Assembly: GCF_900104185.1 (NCBI RefSeq)
Contig: NZ_FNIZ01000017.1
Location: 34,141-98,140 of the forward strand
Source: Halobacillus aidingensis
Lineage (GTDB): Bacteria; Bacillota; Bacilli; Bacillales; Halobacillaceae
Reading direction: 5' to 3'
Length of the DNA: 64,000 nucleotides
The notes under the pieces are model-generated. The model saw nothing but the letters and a program-made list of their open reading frames with translations. It made no database searches and was not told the origin of the DNA. A program made the translations under genes and the position numbers. Of the stretch, positions 37,255-46,855 are shown in pieces (position 1 is the stretch's first letter; the number at the start of each line of letters is the position of its first letter).

Positions 37255-38667
37255 TTATGAAGCTTTTGTAGCCTTTACAGCTTGAGATCCAGATGTCGTC
37301 ATTAACGTTGCAACAATCAAGACAATAACCGCCACAGGCACAGCAACGACTACACTGTTCACTTCGAACGGCTGCCCTAGAACGATTTCCCATGTCAATG
37401 TTGCCACCACACCAGCGATCATGGACGATACACCACCGACCGCATTGACGCGCTTCCAGAAGAATACGGCCAGTACAGCAGGAGTCAAGCCAGCGCCATA
37501 AACTGTATATGCATACATTTGCACACTTAATACTGTTGGGAAATAACTGATAATTACAAAGGCAAAGACACCCAAGGCCACAATGAATATTCTTGTCATA
37601 GCAAGAAGCTTTTTGTCAGAAGCATCTTTATTCACATATTTACCATAAAGGTCATAAGTCAAGTTCGTAGCTGCAGACAGCAAGTAAGAGTTCCCTGTCG
37701 TAATGATGAAGGAAGCTGCTGCTGCAAGCAAAATACCACCGATAGCGACCGGCATTGCTACTGTAGTAGCCATCAATGCCATTCCTGGGTCGATATCCGG
37801 GAATAAGGAGCGGGAGGCAAAGGCGATTAATGAAATAGATGGTGAAATGACGATCATCGCAATCAGCCAGCCCATTTGCGCACGCTTCGCAGATTTATCT
37901 CCTTTGGAAGATGCAAGACGCTGATACATGTTTTGGTCACCAAGTAATAAGAACAAAGAAGGCATCAGATAACCGATCATTTGAATCGTCGTCAAACCAC
38001 CGGTAGCACTCATGTGGGACTCGGGAACATTAGCGACGATTTCGCTCCATCCGCCTGCAACCATAATGATTGTAGGGACAGTAATGATCAAACCTCCCAC
38101 CATCAAAAATCCGCTGATGGCGTCCGTTTGAGAAACCGAACGAAGTCCACCGATCATTGCTAGGAAGATGATCATGGCAGCACCAATCATCGTACCTGCT
38201 TGAACAGTCATACCTGTTGTCAAATTAAGAATAAATCCAAAGCCTTTCATCTGATAAGAGACGATACCGACATAAGCAAGAATGATAATAACACTCGCAA
38301 TGTTACGGGATGTACGCCCATATTTCGACTCTAAAATACCGGCAACGGTGAATTTCCCGTGCTCGCGGATTTTAGGTGCGACGACATAAAGAATGATAAT
38401 ACCGACTAACGTTGGGAGCATCATCATCAAAGAAGGAAGAATCCCGTATGAGAAAGCCATTGACGTTTCTCCACCTGAAATACTTCCGCTTCCTGTCCAT
38501 GTAGCCAGAAGCGTTCCCATCAATACAAAAGGTCCTAGACTCTTACCGGCTAATACGAAATCTTCACTGCCGGCTACTTTTTTCGACATGAATATACCAA
38601 TGCCGACCATTAATATTCCATAGATTGCTATAAACCATAACAAAGTTGGATCTTGTTGCAGTTCCAT
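37255..38667 (-). CDS. Sodium:solute symporter (SSS family)
   Basis: The protein has 470 residues and about 13 membrane segments. SSS features include the early GSEDFVLAGKSLGPF and TWTGSGSISGGETSMAF, and GDQNMYQRLASSKGDKSAKRAQ in the mid-region. It imports an unidentified solute with Na+, apt for a halophile. It stands alone. A 12-bp palindrome CATCGGCCGATG lies about 65 nt upstream of the start (38732-38743) and could be an operator. Confidence 0.9.
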   Translation of the reverse strand: MELQQDPTLLWFIAIYGILMVGIGIFMSKKVAGSEDFVLAGKSLGPFVLMGTLLATWTGSGSISGGETSMAFSYGILPSLMMMLPTLVGIIILYVVAPKIREHGKFTVAGILESKYGRTSRNIASVIIILAYVGIVSYQMKGFGFILNLTTGMTVQAGTMIGAAMIIFLAMIGGLRSVSQTDAISGFLMVGGLIITVPTIIMVAGGWSEIVANVPESHMSATGGLTTIQMIGYLMPSLFLLLGDQNMYQRLASSKGDKSAKRAQMGWLIAMIVISPSISLIAFASRSLFPDIDPGMALMATTVAMPVAIGGILLAAAASFIITTGNSYLLSAATNLTYDLYGKYVNKDASDKKLLAMTRIFIVALGVFAFVIISYFPTVLSVQMYAYTVYGAGLTPAVLAVFFWKRVNAVGGVSSMIAGVVATLTWEIVLGQPFEVNSVVVAVPVAVIVLIVATLMTTSGSQAVKATKAS

Positions 38668-39250
38668 AACTACTAAATCATCTCCTGATGTTTTTTGTTG
38701 GCTGGTTCTTGTTGAGCTGTTCTAATAAAAACATCGGCCGATGATGTGAAATCGCTCTTTGAACACAACGATAATAAAACTAACATAGATTTTAATTTTG
38801 TGAAAATGGCAATTCAATAAGTGAAAAAGGGCTATTCCATGCATTTTTAGAGGATTCCATTTTTTCACATACCTTTATGAAAGCGATAACCACAACCTTT
38901 CCAAGAATTGCTTTATTCTTACGAAATTTCTGTTAAATAAGCAATTATCCGACAGAATTTTGTAGTAAAATTAGTTCTAAATACCTAATTAAAAACTGGA
39001 ATACTATGATATCGAATAGAAAAAAGGATACCCGCCCCCCCTTCTACTTTTAAAACCTACTAAATATTTAAATCAGAGAGTTTTGATATTATGAATACTT
39101 TTATCAACGATTTAGATGAGTTTCTCAGCACGCCGATCATATAGGTCTCCAGCGCTCCACGGAAGCATTCATTCCCCATCTTCAAATGCATGAAGATATA
39201 AGAAACCCCAAAGTTTAAAAGCGAATAGGGAGTTATAGTTTATTATGTTA
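38668..39250. other. Intergenic region between the symporter gene and the trp operon end
   Basis: About 580 nt. It holds the symporter promoter region with the palindrome CATCGGCCGATG (38732-38743) and an AT-rich stretch with a C-tract near 39035. A 17-codon frame at about 39091 has no ribosome site. No gene is supported. Confidence 0.5.
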
Positions 39251-39285
39251 AAAAAGCTGGCACCCTTTGTAGGTACCAGCTTTTT
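39251..39285 (-). terminator. Terminator of the trp operon
   Basis: The stem AAAAAGCTGGCACC/GGTACCAGCTTTTT has one mismatch and lies about 25 nt beyond the trpG stop codon. Confidence 0.85.
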
Positions 39286-39308
39286 CATTCTGCTATATTA
39301 ATGTCATA

Positions 39309-39893
39309 TTAAGGGGTGAAAGCCTTCACACGGTTTTGGATGACATTTTTTAATAATTGTTTCCCTTCCCCTGTACCAATAGACTCCGGATGGAATTGTA
39401 CCCCTTCAATAGGGAATTCGAGGTGACGGATGCCCATCAATTCCCCTTCGACTGTTGAAGCCGTTACTTCAAAACACTCCGGTAAATCTGAGAGCTCTAC
39501 GATCAGCGAATGATAGCGCATCGCCTCCATCGGGTTGCTTACCCCTTCGTAAATCCCTTTTCCATCATGGAAAATGCGTGATGATTTTCCGTGCATCAGT
39601 TTCTCCGAGCGCACGACACTTCCACCGAACACTTGAGCAATGGCCTGATGACCAAGACAAACACCGAAAATGGGAATGTCTCCTTTAAAACGGTCGATGA
39701 CTTCCAGGGTCATCGGTGTTTCATCTGGAGAACACGGGCCGGGCGAGAGAAAAATCAAATCCGGGCTCAGCTCTGTAATTTCATCTATTCCTACTTCATC
39801 ATTTCTCTTCACTATGACTTCTTCTCCAAGCTCTCCAAGATACTGGACGAGATTGTAGGTGAAAGAGTCATAGTGGTCGATCATATAGATCAC
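39309..39893 (-). CDS. trpG: Anthranilate/aminodeoxychorismate synthase glutaminase subunit
   Basis: A class I glutamine amidotransferase of 194 residues: oxyanion-hole SPGP, nucleophile in GVCLGHQ, and His-Glu in FHPES. It supplies ammonia to TrpE (and possibly PabB). It sits last in the trp operon, 30 nt after trpA. In B. subtilis the shared trpG/pabA lies in the folate operon, so whether this copy is trp-only depends on a second copy elsewhere. Confidence 0.93.
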   Translation of the reverse strand: MIYMIDHYDSFTYNLVQYLGELGEEVIVKRNDEVGIDEITELSPDLIFLSPGPCSPDETPMTLEVIDRFKGDIPIFGVCLGHQAIAQVFGGSVVRSEKLMHGKSSRIFHDGKGIYEGVSNPMEAMRYHSLIVELSDLPECFEVTASTVEGELMGIRHLEFPIEGVQFHPESIGTGEGKQLLKNVIQNRVKAFTP

Positions 39894-39923
39894 TCTGCTC
39901 CACTCCTCTCAGCTCTTTCAAAC

Positions 39924-40724
39924 TTACTGAACGAGTGCTCTGATTTCTTTGGTGAAATGTTTGAGAGCTTCGTCCATTCTACCTTTTTCAATATTTTCTA
40001 TCTCTGCTTCTATCAAACGAATGATTTTACTTCCAATGATGACGCCGTCTGCGTGATTTCTTACAAGTTGGACATGATCATTCGTTGAGATACCGAATCC
40101 GACAGCGACTGGAACTTGACTGTACTGTCTCACTTTTTCAATGAATGCCAAAGCTTCGGCAGACATTTCTTTTCGCTCTCCTGTTACTCCCAGTGAAGAA
40201 ACACAATATAGAAAACCTTTCGCATGTTCCGCAATCTGCTTGATCCTTTGATCTGAGTTAGGCGCCACAAGGGAAATGAATTCGATACCTTTTTCTTCTG
40301 ACCGGTTGCGAATTTCCTCACTTTCTTCAAATGGCAAGTCAGGTATAAGAAGCCCCTCTACTCCATTTTCTCCTAAGAGTTGAAAGAATTCCTCATGACC
40401 AATTTGAAGGACAGGGTTATAATAAGTGAAAATCACAACTGGAATTTCAAGTCCATGCTCTCTTAACTTCGGAACAAGCTCAATGGCTTTACGTAAAGAC
40501 ATCCCTGACTTCAATGCACGTTGCGCTGCTCTTTGTATGGTCGGTCCGTCCGCAAGTGGATCCGAATAAGGGACGCCCAATTCTAAAACGTCTGCACCTT
40601 CTTCCTGCAAACGTAAAGCGAATTGAATCGTCAGCTCCGGACTTGGATCCCCGGCTACAATGAATGGGATAAACAGGTCTTCCGTTTTCGTTAGTTTCCC
40701 TTGAAATGATGTCTTCGTCAGCAT
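39924..40724 (-). CDS. trpA: Tryptophan synthase alpha subunit
   Basis: A TIM barrel of 266 residues with the catalytic glutamate in LELGVPYSDPLADGP and the phosphate-binding GFGIS and GVIIGSKI. It cleaves indole-3-glycerol phosphate to indole. The ATG lies 1 nt after the trpB stop. Confidence 0.97.
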   Translation of the reverse strand: MLTKTSFQGKLTKTEDLFIPFIVAGDPSPELTIQFALRLQEEGADVLELGVPYSDPLADGPTIQRAAQRALKSGMSLRKAIELVPKLREHGLEIPVVIFTYYNPVLQIGHEEFFQLLGENGVEGLLIPDLPFEESEEIRNRSEEKGIEFISLVAPNSDQRIKQIAEHAKGFLYCVSSLGVTGERKEMSAEALAFIEKVRQYSQVPVAVGFGISTNDHVQLVRNHADGVIIGSKIIRLIEAEIENIEKGRMDEALKHFTKEIRALVQ

Positions 40725-40725
40725 G

Positions 40726-41919
40726 TCAAACCTCCTCCTGGAAATGTTCCATTAATGTTGCCATGTCTTTATCTCCACGACCGGAAAGATTGATTAAAAT
40801 CGTTTCATTTTGGCTCATTTGAGGTGCTTCTTTAAATGCTTGAGCAAGGGCGTGGGCACTCTCAATCGCCGGAATGATCCCCTCCATCTGTGTCAGAAGC
40901 TTCAATGCATCAAGCGCTTCTTTATCTGTGATGGCTTCATAGCGTACTTGTTTCGTCTGGAATAAATGAGCATGCTCTGGACCGATCCCAGGGTAATCGA
41001 GACCTGCAGAAATGGAATAAGGTTCGGTAATTTGTCCATTCTCATCTTGCATGAGATAGGTCATCGATCCGTGAATCACACCAGGGGTTCCTTTTGAAAG
41101 CGTCGCTGCATGTTCAGGTGTATCCATCCCTTTCCCGGCAGCCTCTACCCCTATCAATTCACTCGTGTCTCCAAGGAATGGGTAAAAGATTCCCATAGCG
41201 TTGCTTCCACCACCTACACAGGCAAAAATACGATCCGGAAGTTCCTTCTCCACCTCTAAAAACTGGCGTTTAGATTCGTCCCCAATAATTCGCTGGAAAT
41301 CCCGAACCATACGTGGGTATGGATGAGGGCCTACGACAGAACCTATTAAATAGAAGTGGTCTTCACAGTTGGCGACCCAATAGCGAATCGCTTCATTTGT
41401 CGCATCCTTGAGAGTTCCGTTTCCACTAGAAACCGAAACGACCTCCGCGCCGAGCAGCTTCATCCGGAAAACGTTCAACTCCTGTCTGCGGATATCTTCT
41501 TCTCCCATAAACACGATACACTGAAGTCCAAATTTAGCGGCAACCGTAGCTGATGCGACGCCATGCTGTCCCGCTCCTGTCTCCGCAATAATTTTCTCTT
41601 TCCCCATCCTTTTAGCCAGCAAAGCCTGACCAATCGCATTGTTAAGCTTGTGTGCCCCTGTATGATTCAAGTCTTCACGTTTCAAATAAATTTTTGCTCC
41701 TCCAAGGTGGCCGGTCAATTTGTCTGCATAAGACAAAGAAGTGGGACGGCCTGCGTACTCTTTTAATACATGATGGTACTCCTCTAAAAAGGCCGGATCC
41801 GCCATCGCTTGATCAAGCGCTTCTTCCAGCTCCTGCAACGGCCCCATCAGGGTTTCCGGTACATATTTACCGCCAAAATCACCGTAGCGTCCTTTTAAAT
41901 CAGGAAATACTTGCAACAT
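40726..41919 (-). CDS. trpB: Tryptophan synthase beta subunit
   Basis: A PLP enzyme of 397 residues: PLP lysine in GAHKLNNA, the catalytic loop ETGAGQHG, and phosphate-binding GGGSNAMG. It joins indole to serine. The start overlaps the trpF end by 20 nt. Confidence 0.98.
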   Translation of the reverse strand: MLQVFPDLKGRYGDFGGKYVPETLMGPLQELEEALDQAMADPAFLEEYHHVLKEYAGRPTSLSYADKLTGHLGGAKIYLKREDLNHTGAHKLNNAIGQALLAKRMGKEKIIAETGAGQHGVASATVAAKFGLQCIVFMGEEDIRRQELNVFRMKLLGAEVVSVSSGNGTLKDATNEAIRYWVANCEDHFYLIGSVVGPHPYPRMVRDFQRIIGDESKRQFLEVEKELPDRIFACVGGGSNAMGIFYPFLGDTSELIGVEAAGKGMDTPEHAATLSKGTPGVIHGSMTYLMQDENGQITEPYSISAGLDYPGIGPEHAHLFQTKQVRYEAITDKEALDALKLLTQMEGIIPAIESAHALAQAFKEAPQMSQNETILINLSGRGDKDMATLMEHFQEEV

Positions 41920-42556
41920 TTTGCTCCACCTCTTTCATGATTGCTTGAATTTTTCCAATGTCTTTACCGTCCTCAATTTCAATGCCACTGGATAGGTCGA
42001 TGCCGTCCGGTCGATAATGCAACAACTTTGTAACGTTTTCTGGTTTAATCCCACCTGCAATCAAGCACGGAACACCCTGGTCAAATGATTCTTTCTGATA
42101 GGTCGGCACAGACTCCCAGTCGAAGCGTACCCCGGTTCCACCTGAAACACCATCCACTTTGCTGTCTACAATGTATCCATCAGCAACCCCACGGAACACT
42201 TCCATTTGTTTAATGCCATCCGATTGATGGTGAACCACTTTCCAGACCGGCAGACCGAACGCTTCTTTGATTCTCAACAACTGAGATACCGTCTCATTTC
42301 CATGCAGTTGAATAACATCTAATGGGACAAAATGAAGAATCTCTTCGATTTCCTCAATCGTGGGCTCGATGAAAACCCCGACGATTTTTTGTCTAGGTCG
42401 GATTTTTTTCACCCAGCGTCCGACATATTCCGGTCGGACATATCGTTTTGTTCTCCTGACAAATACGAAACCAAGATGGGATGCTTGGGAGGAAGATGTT
42501 TTGGCTACATCTGATAAAGATCTGTTCCCACATAATTTTACAATCGGTTCTTTCAT
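41900..42556 (-). CDS. trpF: Phosphoribosylanthranilate isomerase
   Basis: The protein has 218 residues. The opening [12 protein letters not shown] has the catalytic cysteine (KxCG), with QLHGNE and the C-terminal phosphate site [11 protein letters not shown]. Start ATG overlaps the trpC stop (ATGA). Confidence 0.95.
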   Translation of the reverse strand: MKEPIVKLCGNRSLSDVAKTSSSQASHLGFVFVRRTKRYVRPEYVGRWVKKIRPRQKIVGVFIEPTIEEIEEILHFVPLDVIQLHGNETVSQLLRIKEAFGLPVWKVVHHQSDGIKQMEVFRGVADGYIVDSKVDGVSGGTGVRFDWESVPTYQKESFDQGVPCLIAGGIKPENVTKLLHYRPDGIDLSSGIEIEDGKDIGKIQAIMKEVEQNVASIS

Positions 42557-43317
42557 CGAACATTCACTCCTTCCAACAACTGACGGACCGCTTCTTTGAT
42601 GTCTTTCTGGCGCATAAGAGACTCTCCGACTAGTACACCCTCAGCCCCGTAACCAGCTACTTTCTGTAGATCATCATGGGAAGAGATGCCACTTTCTGAA
42701 ACCAACAAACACTCCTTGGGTGCAAGTTTCGCCATGCGCTCGGTTTGTGAAAGTTTCGTTTCAAACGTATGGAGATTTCGATTATTGATGCCAAGGATTT
42801 TCGGTGTAAACTCATTCAGTACTTTTGTTAATGTTTCTTCACTGTGTACTTCAACAAGTACTTCCAATCCAAGTTCGTAGGCTTGAAGATAAAGTTCATG
42901 CAACTTCTCCGCTTCCAATGCTTCGCCGATTAACAGAATAGCATCAGCTCCGATGTACGCACTCTCAGCTACTTGTAATGAGTCGATTATAAAGTCTTTA
43001 CGTAATACAGGAACATCCACCACTTTTTTGATGTTCGTCAAATAATCACGGTGCCCTTGGAAAAAATGTTGATCGGTAAGAACCGAAATGGCTTGCACAC
43101 CTGCTGCATTATAGTCATGGGCGATGCGGACAGGATTGAAGTCCTCACGTATGATTCCCTTGGATGGAGATGCTTTTTTCACCTCTGCAATCACACCTGC
43201 TGCAAATGGTGCGTTCTTCAGAGATTCATAGAGAGAATGATGAGGGAATGACTGCTCTTCTGGTAAATATAATTTTTCGATTTCTTGTTGTTTTACAGCT
43301 AAGATGGTTTCAAGCAT
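42553..43317 (-). CDS. trpC: Indole-3-glycerol phosphate synthase
   Basis: The protein has 254 residues. Key segments are VIAEVKKASPSKG, VLRKDFIID, ILGINNRNLHTF and SESGISSHDD. It closes the indole ring. The start ATG at 43317 overlaps the trpD end by 8 nt; the open frame to 43455 belongs to trpD sequence. Confidence 0.96.
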   Translation of the reverse strand: MLETILAVKQQEIEKLYLPEEQSFPHHSLYESLKNAPFAAGVIAEVKKASPSKGIIREDFNPVRIAHDYNAAGVQAISVLTDQHFFQGHRDYLTNIKKVVDVPVLRKDFIIDSLQVAESAYIGADAILLIGEALEAEKLHELYLQAYELGLEVLVEVHSEETLTKVLNEFTPKILGINNRNLHTFETKLSQTERMAKLAPKECLLVSESGISSHDDLQKVAGYGAEGVLVGESLMRQKDIKEAVRQLLEGVNVR

Positions 43318-44332
43318 ACTGACGATTCTCCTTTTCATTAACAATCGATTCATAGTACTTGCTTGTGACGCCTTCACTGATCGCCTTTTGAACAAGGTGC
43401 ACGCCTTCTTGAAGGTCTGCTGCTTTTCCTGCCACGTAAAGCCCAGCCGCCGCATTCAATGTGACAATGGAAGCAGCACTTTCATTTGAACGACCATACA
43501 AGACATCCTTAATGATCCTGGCACTTTCTTCTGTTTTAGAAATACGAATGTCTGACAGATTCCCTAAAGGAAGCCCGAAATCTTCAGGTGAAACAGTAAA
43601 ACGAGTGATTTCCCCATTTTTCAATTCAACGAGATCGCTTTTCCCTGTGACCGTGATCTCATCCAGCCCATCTCTTCCTGTTGCTAAGAGCACGTGGGTG
43701 GAGCCTAGTTTCTTCAGTGTCTCTGCCATTTTCTCTGCATAATTCGTATCATAAATGCCGATTAGCTGCCTTTTTGCATTCGCGGGGTTGGACATAGGTC
43801 CGAGTAAATTGAAAATGGTACGAAAGCCAAGCTCCTGCCGTGCAGGTCCTGCATGTTTCATAGCTTTATGGTAAAGAGGCGCAAACATGAATGTCATTCC
43901 TTTTTGTGATAGTGCCTGCGCTCCTTGTTCTGGAGTTGTGTCAATCGGAACACCTAACTTCTCCAAAACATCGGCACTTCCACTTTTTGAAGAAACTTTG
44001 CGATTCCCGTGCTTCGCGACTTTCACGCCCATGCTCGCAAGAACGATGGAAACAGCTGTTGAAATATTAAAGGTAGAAGCACCATCGCCCCCGGTGCCGC
44101 ATGTATCTACAATGGACGGATCATTCGTATCCATTTTCGTCATGTTTTCACGCATCGCTCGAACGAAACCGGTCATTTCTTCAACGGTTTCTCCTCGGTA
44201 ACGCATCACACTGAGCATGCTCATCAACTGGCCCGTTGTCGCTTCACCTTTCATAATCCTATCCATCGTTTCAAAAGCTTCCTGTTCCGTCATTTCCTCT
44301 CCTGCGACAACTTTACTTAATGTATCTTTCAT
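43310..44332 (-). CDS. trpD: Anthranilate phosphoribosyltransferase
   Basis: The protein has 340 residues. It has the PRPP/Mg loop VDTCGTGGDG, KHGNRKVSSKSGSADVLEKLG, and the anthranilate-site PARQELGFRT. It adds phosphoribose to anthranilate. The ATG overlaps the trpE stop (ATGA). Confidence 0.97.
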   Translation of the reverse strand: MKDTLSKVVAGEEMTEQEAFETMDRIMKGEATTGQLMSMLSVMRYRGETVEEMTGFVRAMRENMTKMDTNDPSIVDTCGTGGDGASTFNISTAVSIVLASMGVKVAKHGNRKVSSKSGSADVLEKLGVPIDTTPEQGAQALSQKGMTFMFAPLYHKAMKHAGPARQELGFRTIFNLLGPMSNPANAKRQLIGIYDTNYAEKMAETLKKLGSTHVLLATGRDGLDEITVTGKSDLVELKNGEITRFTVSPEDFGLPLGNLSDIRISKTEESARIIKDVLYGRSNESAASIVTLNAAAGLYVAGKAADLQEGVHLVQKAISEGVTSKYYESIVNEKENRQYA

Positions 44333-45837
44333 CTCGTCTCCACTCCTTCTCCACTCTTCTCAAATATCTTCTCAGCTAATTGAATCGTCTTCTTCAATGC
44401 ACTCGCCTTGCTCAATGTTTCTTGATACTCTGCTTCAGGGTCAGAATCAGCAACGATCCCTGCCCCTGCCTGGATATATAAATCTTTTCCTGTTCTTGTC
44501 ATCGTTCGGATGGTAATGCAGGAGTCAATGTTTCCATCAAAGCCTAAATATAAAATCCCTCCACCGTAGAGGTTCCGAGGAGTAGGTTCAAGCTCTCTCA
44601 AAATCTGCATGGCTCGGACTTTTGGTGCTCCTGATAATGTTCCAGCCGGGAAGGAGGAAATCAAGGCGTCAATAGGAGAAACACTCTCCTTCAATCGACC
44701 GGTCACTTTACTGATGATGTGCATGACTTTCGAAAAACGTCCGATGGTCATATATTCACTTACCTGTACGGTTCCATATTCAGCTACGCGGCCAATATCA
44801 TTCCGTGCTAGATCCACGAGCATGCGGTGTTCCGCTAACTCTTTCTCATCCTGCAAGAGTTCTTCAGCAAGAGCGTCATCTTCTTCTTTGGTTCGTCCTC
44901 TTTTCCTCGTTCCAGCTATGGGATGGATTTCAAGGTTACGGTCACGCACCTCAAGGAGTCGTTCAGGAGAACTTCCGATGACTTCCACTTCATCCATTTT
45001 CAAATAAAACATATATGGAGAAGGGTTCACTCTCCGTAACACCCGGTAAAGTTCAAAGCCGCTTCGGTCCGTTACTGTATGAAAACGTTGAGATAATACC
45101 GCTTGAAAAATATCTCCGGCATGGATATACTCTTTGATTTTTCCCACATCAGTTTTGAATTTTTCTGGTTCATAATTGCTGTCTAACTGGAAGGATTCAT
45201 TATCCGTTTCATTTTCAATCAGCATTAAATCAGGAAGTGTGTGGGCCTTCTGCAGCTGGTTTGTAATGGATTTGATCCGCTTTTTCGTTTCAGAATAAAT
45301 TTCTTCTAGTGGGCGATCCGATTCTTTTCTAGCAAAGGATAGAATCGTCGTTTCTTTTGTCTTATGATGGTAAGCAATTAACGTCTTGCAGAAAAGCAGA
45401 TGATAATTAGCCAGATTCAACTCATCCGTCATGGCTCTCTCTACAGGCTCATAATCTGAAATGGCATCATAGCTGATATATCCGACCCCTCCTCCTTTAA
45501 ACGGAAGGTCGATGGGAGGCTGTTTCACATCAAGCTTTGCAAGTACTTTCTCATAAGCAGACTTGAAGTCTTCAGAATACGTGATCTCATTCTGGTCAAA
45601 GTCCTTGATTTGGAACTGCTGCTTATCCTCTTTGATTTGAACCATAGGATCAAGACCAAGGAAGGAATAATTCGACCATGGCGATTCAGGATCCTGGCTT
45701 TCCAACATGTACACAGCTTCATGATTCAGTGCATGAAACATGTGAATCGGTGTTAACGTATCCGTATAAAACGATTGTGTAATTGGGATGGTCTGATGCT
45801 CTTCAGCATCGCTTTGAAATGTTTCAAAAGTGGTCAT
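44329..45837 (-). CDS. trpE: Anthranilate synthase component I
   Basis: The protein has 502 residues. The N-terminal feedback site reads MLES (LLES-type, in VYMLESQD). The chorismate-binding domain has PSPYMFYLK, GSSPERL, AGTRKRG and SFPAGTLSGAPK. With TrpG it makes anthranilate. It is the first gene of trpEDCFBAG. Its ribosome site (GGAGAGGTG) lies inside a hairpin, and a TRAP site precedes it. Confidence 0.97.
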   Translation of the reverse strand: MTTFETFQSDAEEHQTIPITQSFYTDTLTPIHMFHALNHEAVYMLESQDPESPWSNYSFLGLDPMVQIKEDKQQFQIKDFDQNEITYSEDFKSAYEKVLAKLDVKQPPIDLPFKGGGVGYISYDAISDYEPVERAMTDELNLANYHLLFCKTLIAYHHKTKETTILSFARKESDRPLEEIYSETKKRIKSITNQLQKAHTLPDLMLIENETDNESFQLDSNYEPEKFKTDVGKIKEYIHAGDIFQAVLSQRFHTVTDRSGFELYRVLRRVNPSPYMFYLKMDEVEVIGSSPERLLEVRDRNLEIHPIAGTRKRGRTKEEDDALAEELLQDEKELAEHRMLVDLARNDIGRVAEYGTVQVSEYMTIGRFSKVMHIISKVTGRLKESVSPIDALISSFPAGTLSGAPKVRAMQILRELEPTPRNLYGGGILYLGFDGNIDSCITIRTMTRTGKDLYIQAGAGIVADSDPEAEYQETLSKASALKKTIQLAEKIFEKSGEGVETR

Positions 45838-45842
45838 AAAGG

Positions 45843-45874
45843 CTCACCTCTCCATTAAAATCATGGAGAATGAG
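45843..45874 (-). promoter_or_regulatory. Hairpin sequestering the trpE ribosome-binding site
   Basis: On the minus strand CTCATTCTCCAT (45874-45863) can pair with ATGGAGAGGTGAG (45855-45843) around a 7-nt loop, burying GGAGAGG just before the ATG. This parallels the SD-sequestering hairpin formed when TRAP binds the B. subtilis trp leader. Confidence 0.75.
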
Positions 45875-45956
45875 ACGTTGAGGGATGAAAACGAGTGGAT
45901 AGAAAAGGGGTGAAAATTGGCCAGGCAATCCGTCGGCTCCTTACGTCCGAAGATTC

Positions 45957-46010
45957 CTCGCTCACTCAGCTCAGCTCATCCTATGCCTCAACTCAACTCA
46001 TTCTCTACTC
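45957..46010 (-). promoter_or_regulatory. TRAP-binding site of the trp leader (11 (G/U)AG triplets)
   Basis: Exactly eleven triplets (ten GAG, one UAG) occur on the minus strand in 54 nt, each separated by 1-3 nt: starts at 46010, 46005, 45999, 45994, 45989, 45983, 45977, 45972, 45967, 45963 and 45959. TRAP is an 11-mer that wraps RNA of this pattern when tryptophan is bound. I did not find a convincing attenuator terminator, so control may be mainly translational. Confidence 0.9.
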
Positions 46011-46063
46011 AACTTGCTTATTTCGACTTTGTAATAAAGCCACTTTTTAAATATCTTTCCAAT

Positions 46064-46092
46064 AGTCTATAAAATTCAGATAATAAAGTCAA
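46064..46092 (-). promoter_or_regulatory. Promoter of the trp operon
   Basis: TTGACT (46087-46092) and TAGACT (46064-46069) are spaced by 17 nt, about 50 nt upstream of the TRAP site. Confidence 0.65.
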
Positions 46093-46156
46093 CCAGTCTG
46101 TTCCAATAATTCTTAAGCCATGAATCTCAGTGGAATTCCAAATAAGCTTCGTATTC

Positions 46157-46694
46157 TTGAAGACTCAGTTTCGAGACTTTTGTAGAGTGGATGGGGCTGC
46201 GGGGAATGGCTCGCTTTCCGCGGGAGCGCGGTGAGCACATTCCGTGCAGCCTTAAGGGCAGCCTTGCCTAGTTGAAATAATGAATGACAATTCCTGGCCA
46301 TGGATACGGGGTCAGGGAAACGACGATTTGCGGTGTTTTGGATCAGTCAGTAGAAAAACACACACGTTCGTGTCTCCATTCGCTTTTCATGCGGACGTTT
46401 CCCAGACCCTGTTCCCACACCTTATTCGTGCAGAATCTATGGTTAAAACGACTCTATAACGGCGTGGGTGAGCAGGTCTTTCATTACCGAACTTGGCAGG
46501 TTACTACTAGAGCGATTTCGAGAACCTCATATGGTAAAGGGGCGGAGGGAAACGGTGAGACTCCTGTGGGAAGTGCGTGGTAGATGAGACCCCGCAGAGC
46601 GTTAGCTCGAGGAGGCTCATCACTCGCCCACGGAAAGCGAACCTTTTCCCGTAGCCCCTAGAATCCCACAAACATCTCGAAATCAAGTCTTCCA
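46157..46694. repeat. Intergenic two-module repeat, copy 4 (rearranged)
   Basis: The left end TTGAAGACTCAGTTTCGAGA starts a module A in minus orientation that is cut off near 46238 after GCGCGGTGAG. A 250-nt centre unlike the other copies follows, with an inverted repeat CAGGGAAACG/CGTTTCCCAGACCCTG. The right half (46515-46694) is a diverged plus-strand module (GGCGGAGGGAAACGGTGAGACTCC region) ending TCTCGAAATCAAGTCTTCCA, then ACAATCCTGCC. Confidence 0.8.
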
Positions 46695-46798
46695 CAATCC
46701 TGCCATATAGTGAAATAACTTCCTTCAGGTCATTTTCAGAGACCTTTAGTAACAATTATGATGAAAAAGAGGAAAATAGAAATTTTTTAATGTTCATT

Positions 46799-46824
46799 TG
46801 AACGAAACAACGAAAACTTACGTC
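46799..46824 (+). promoter_or_regulatory. SigY-type autoregulatory promoter
   Basis: TGAACG (46799-46804), a 16-nt spacer and CGTC (46821-46824) match the SigY-dependent -35/-10 described for B. subtilis sigY. It lies 30 nt before the sigma factor gene. Confidence 0.85.
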
Positions 46825-46855
46825 TTATAGTCAGGGAACGAAATGAGGGATGTTT

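Noticed and set aside
39091..39147. 17-codon frame MNTFINDLDEF
   Set aside because: No ribosome site and no context; the intergenic region is AT-rich and such frames are expected by chance.
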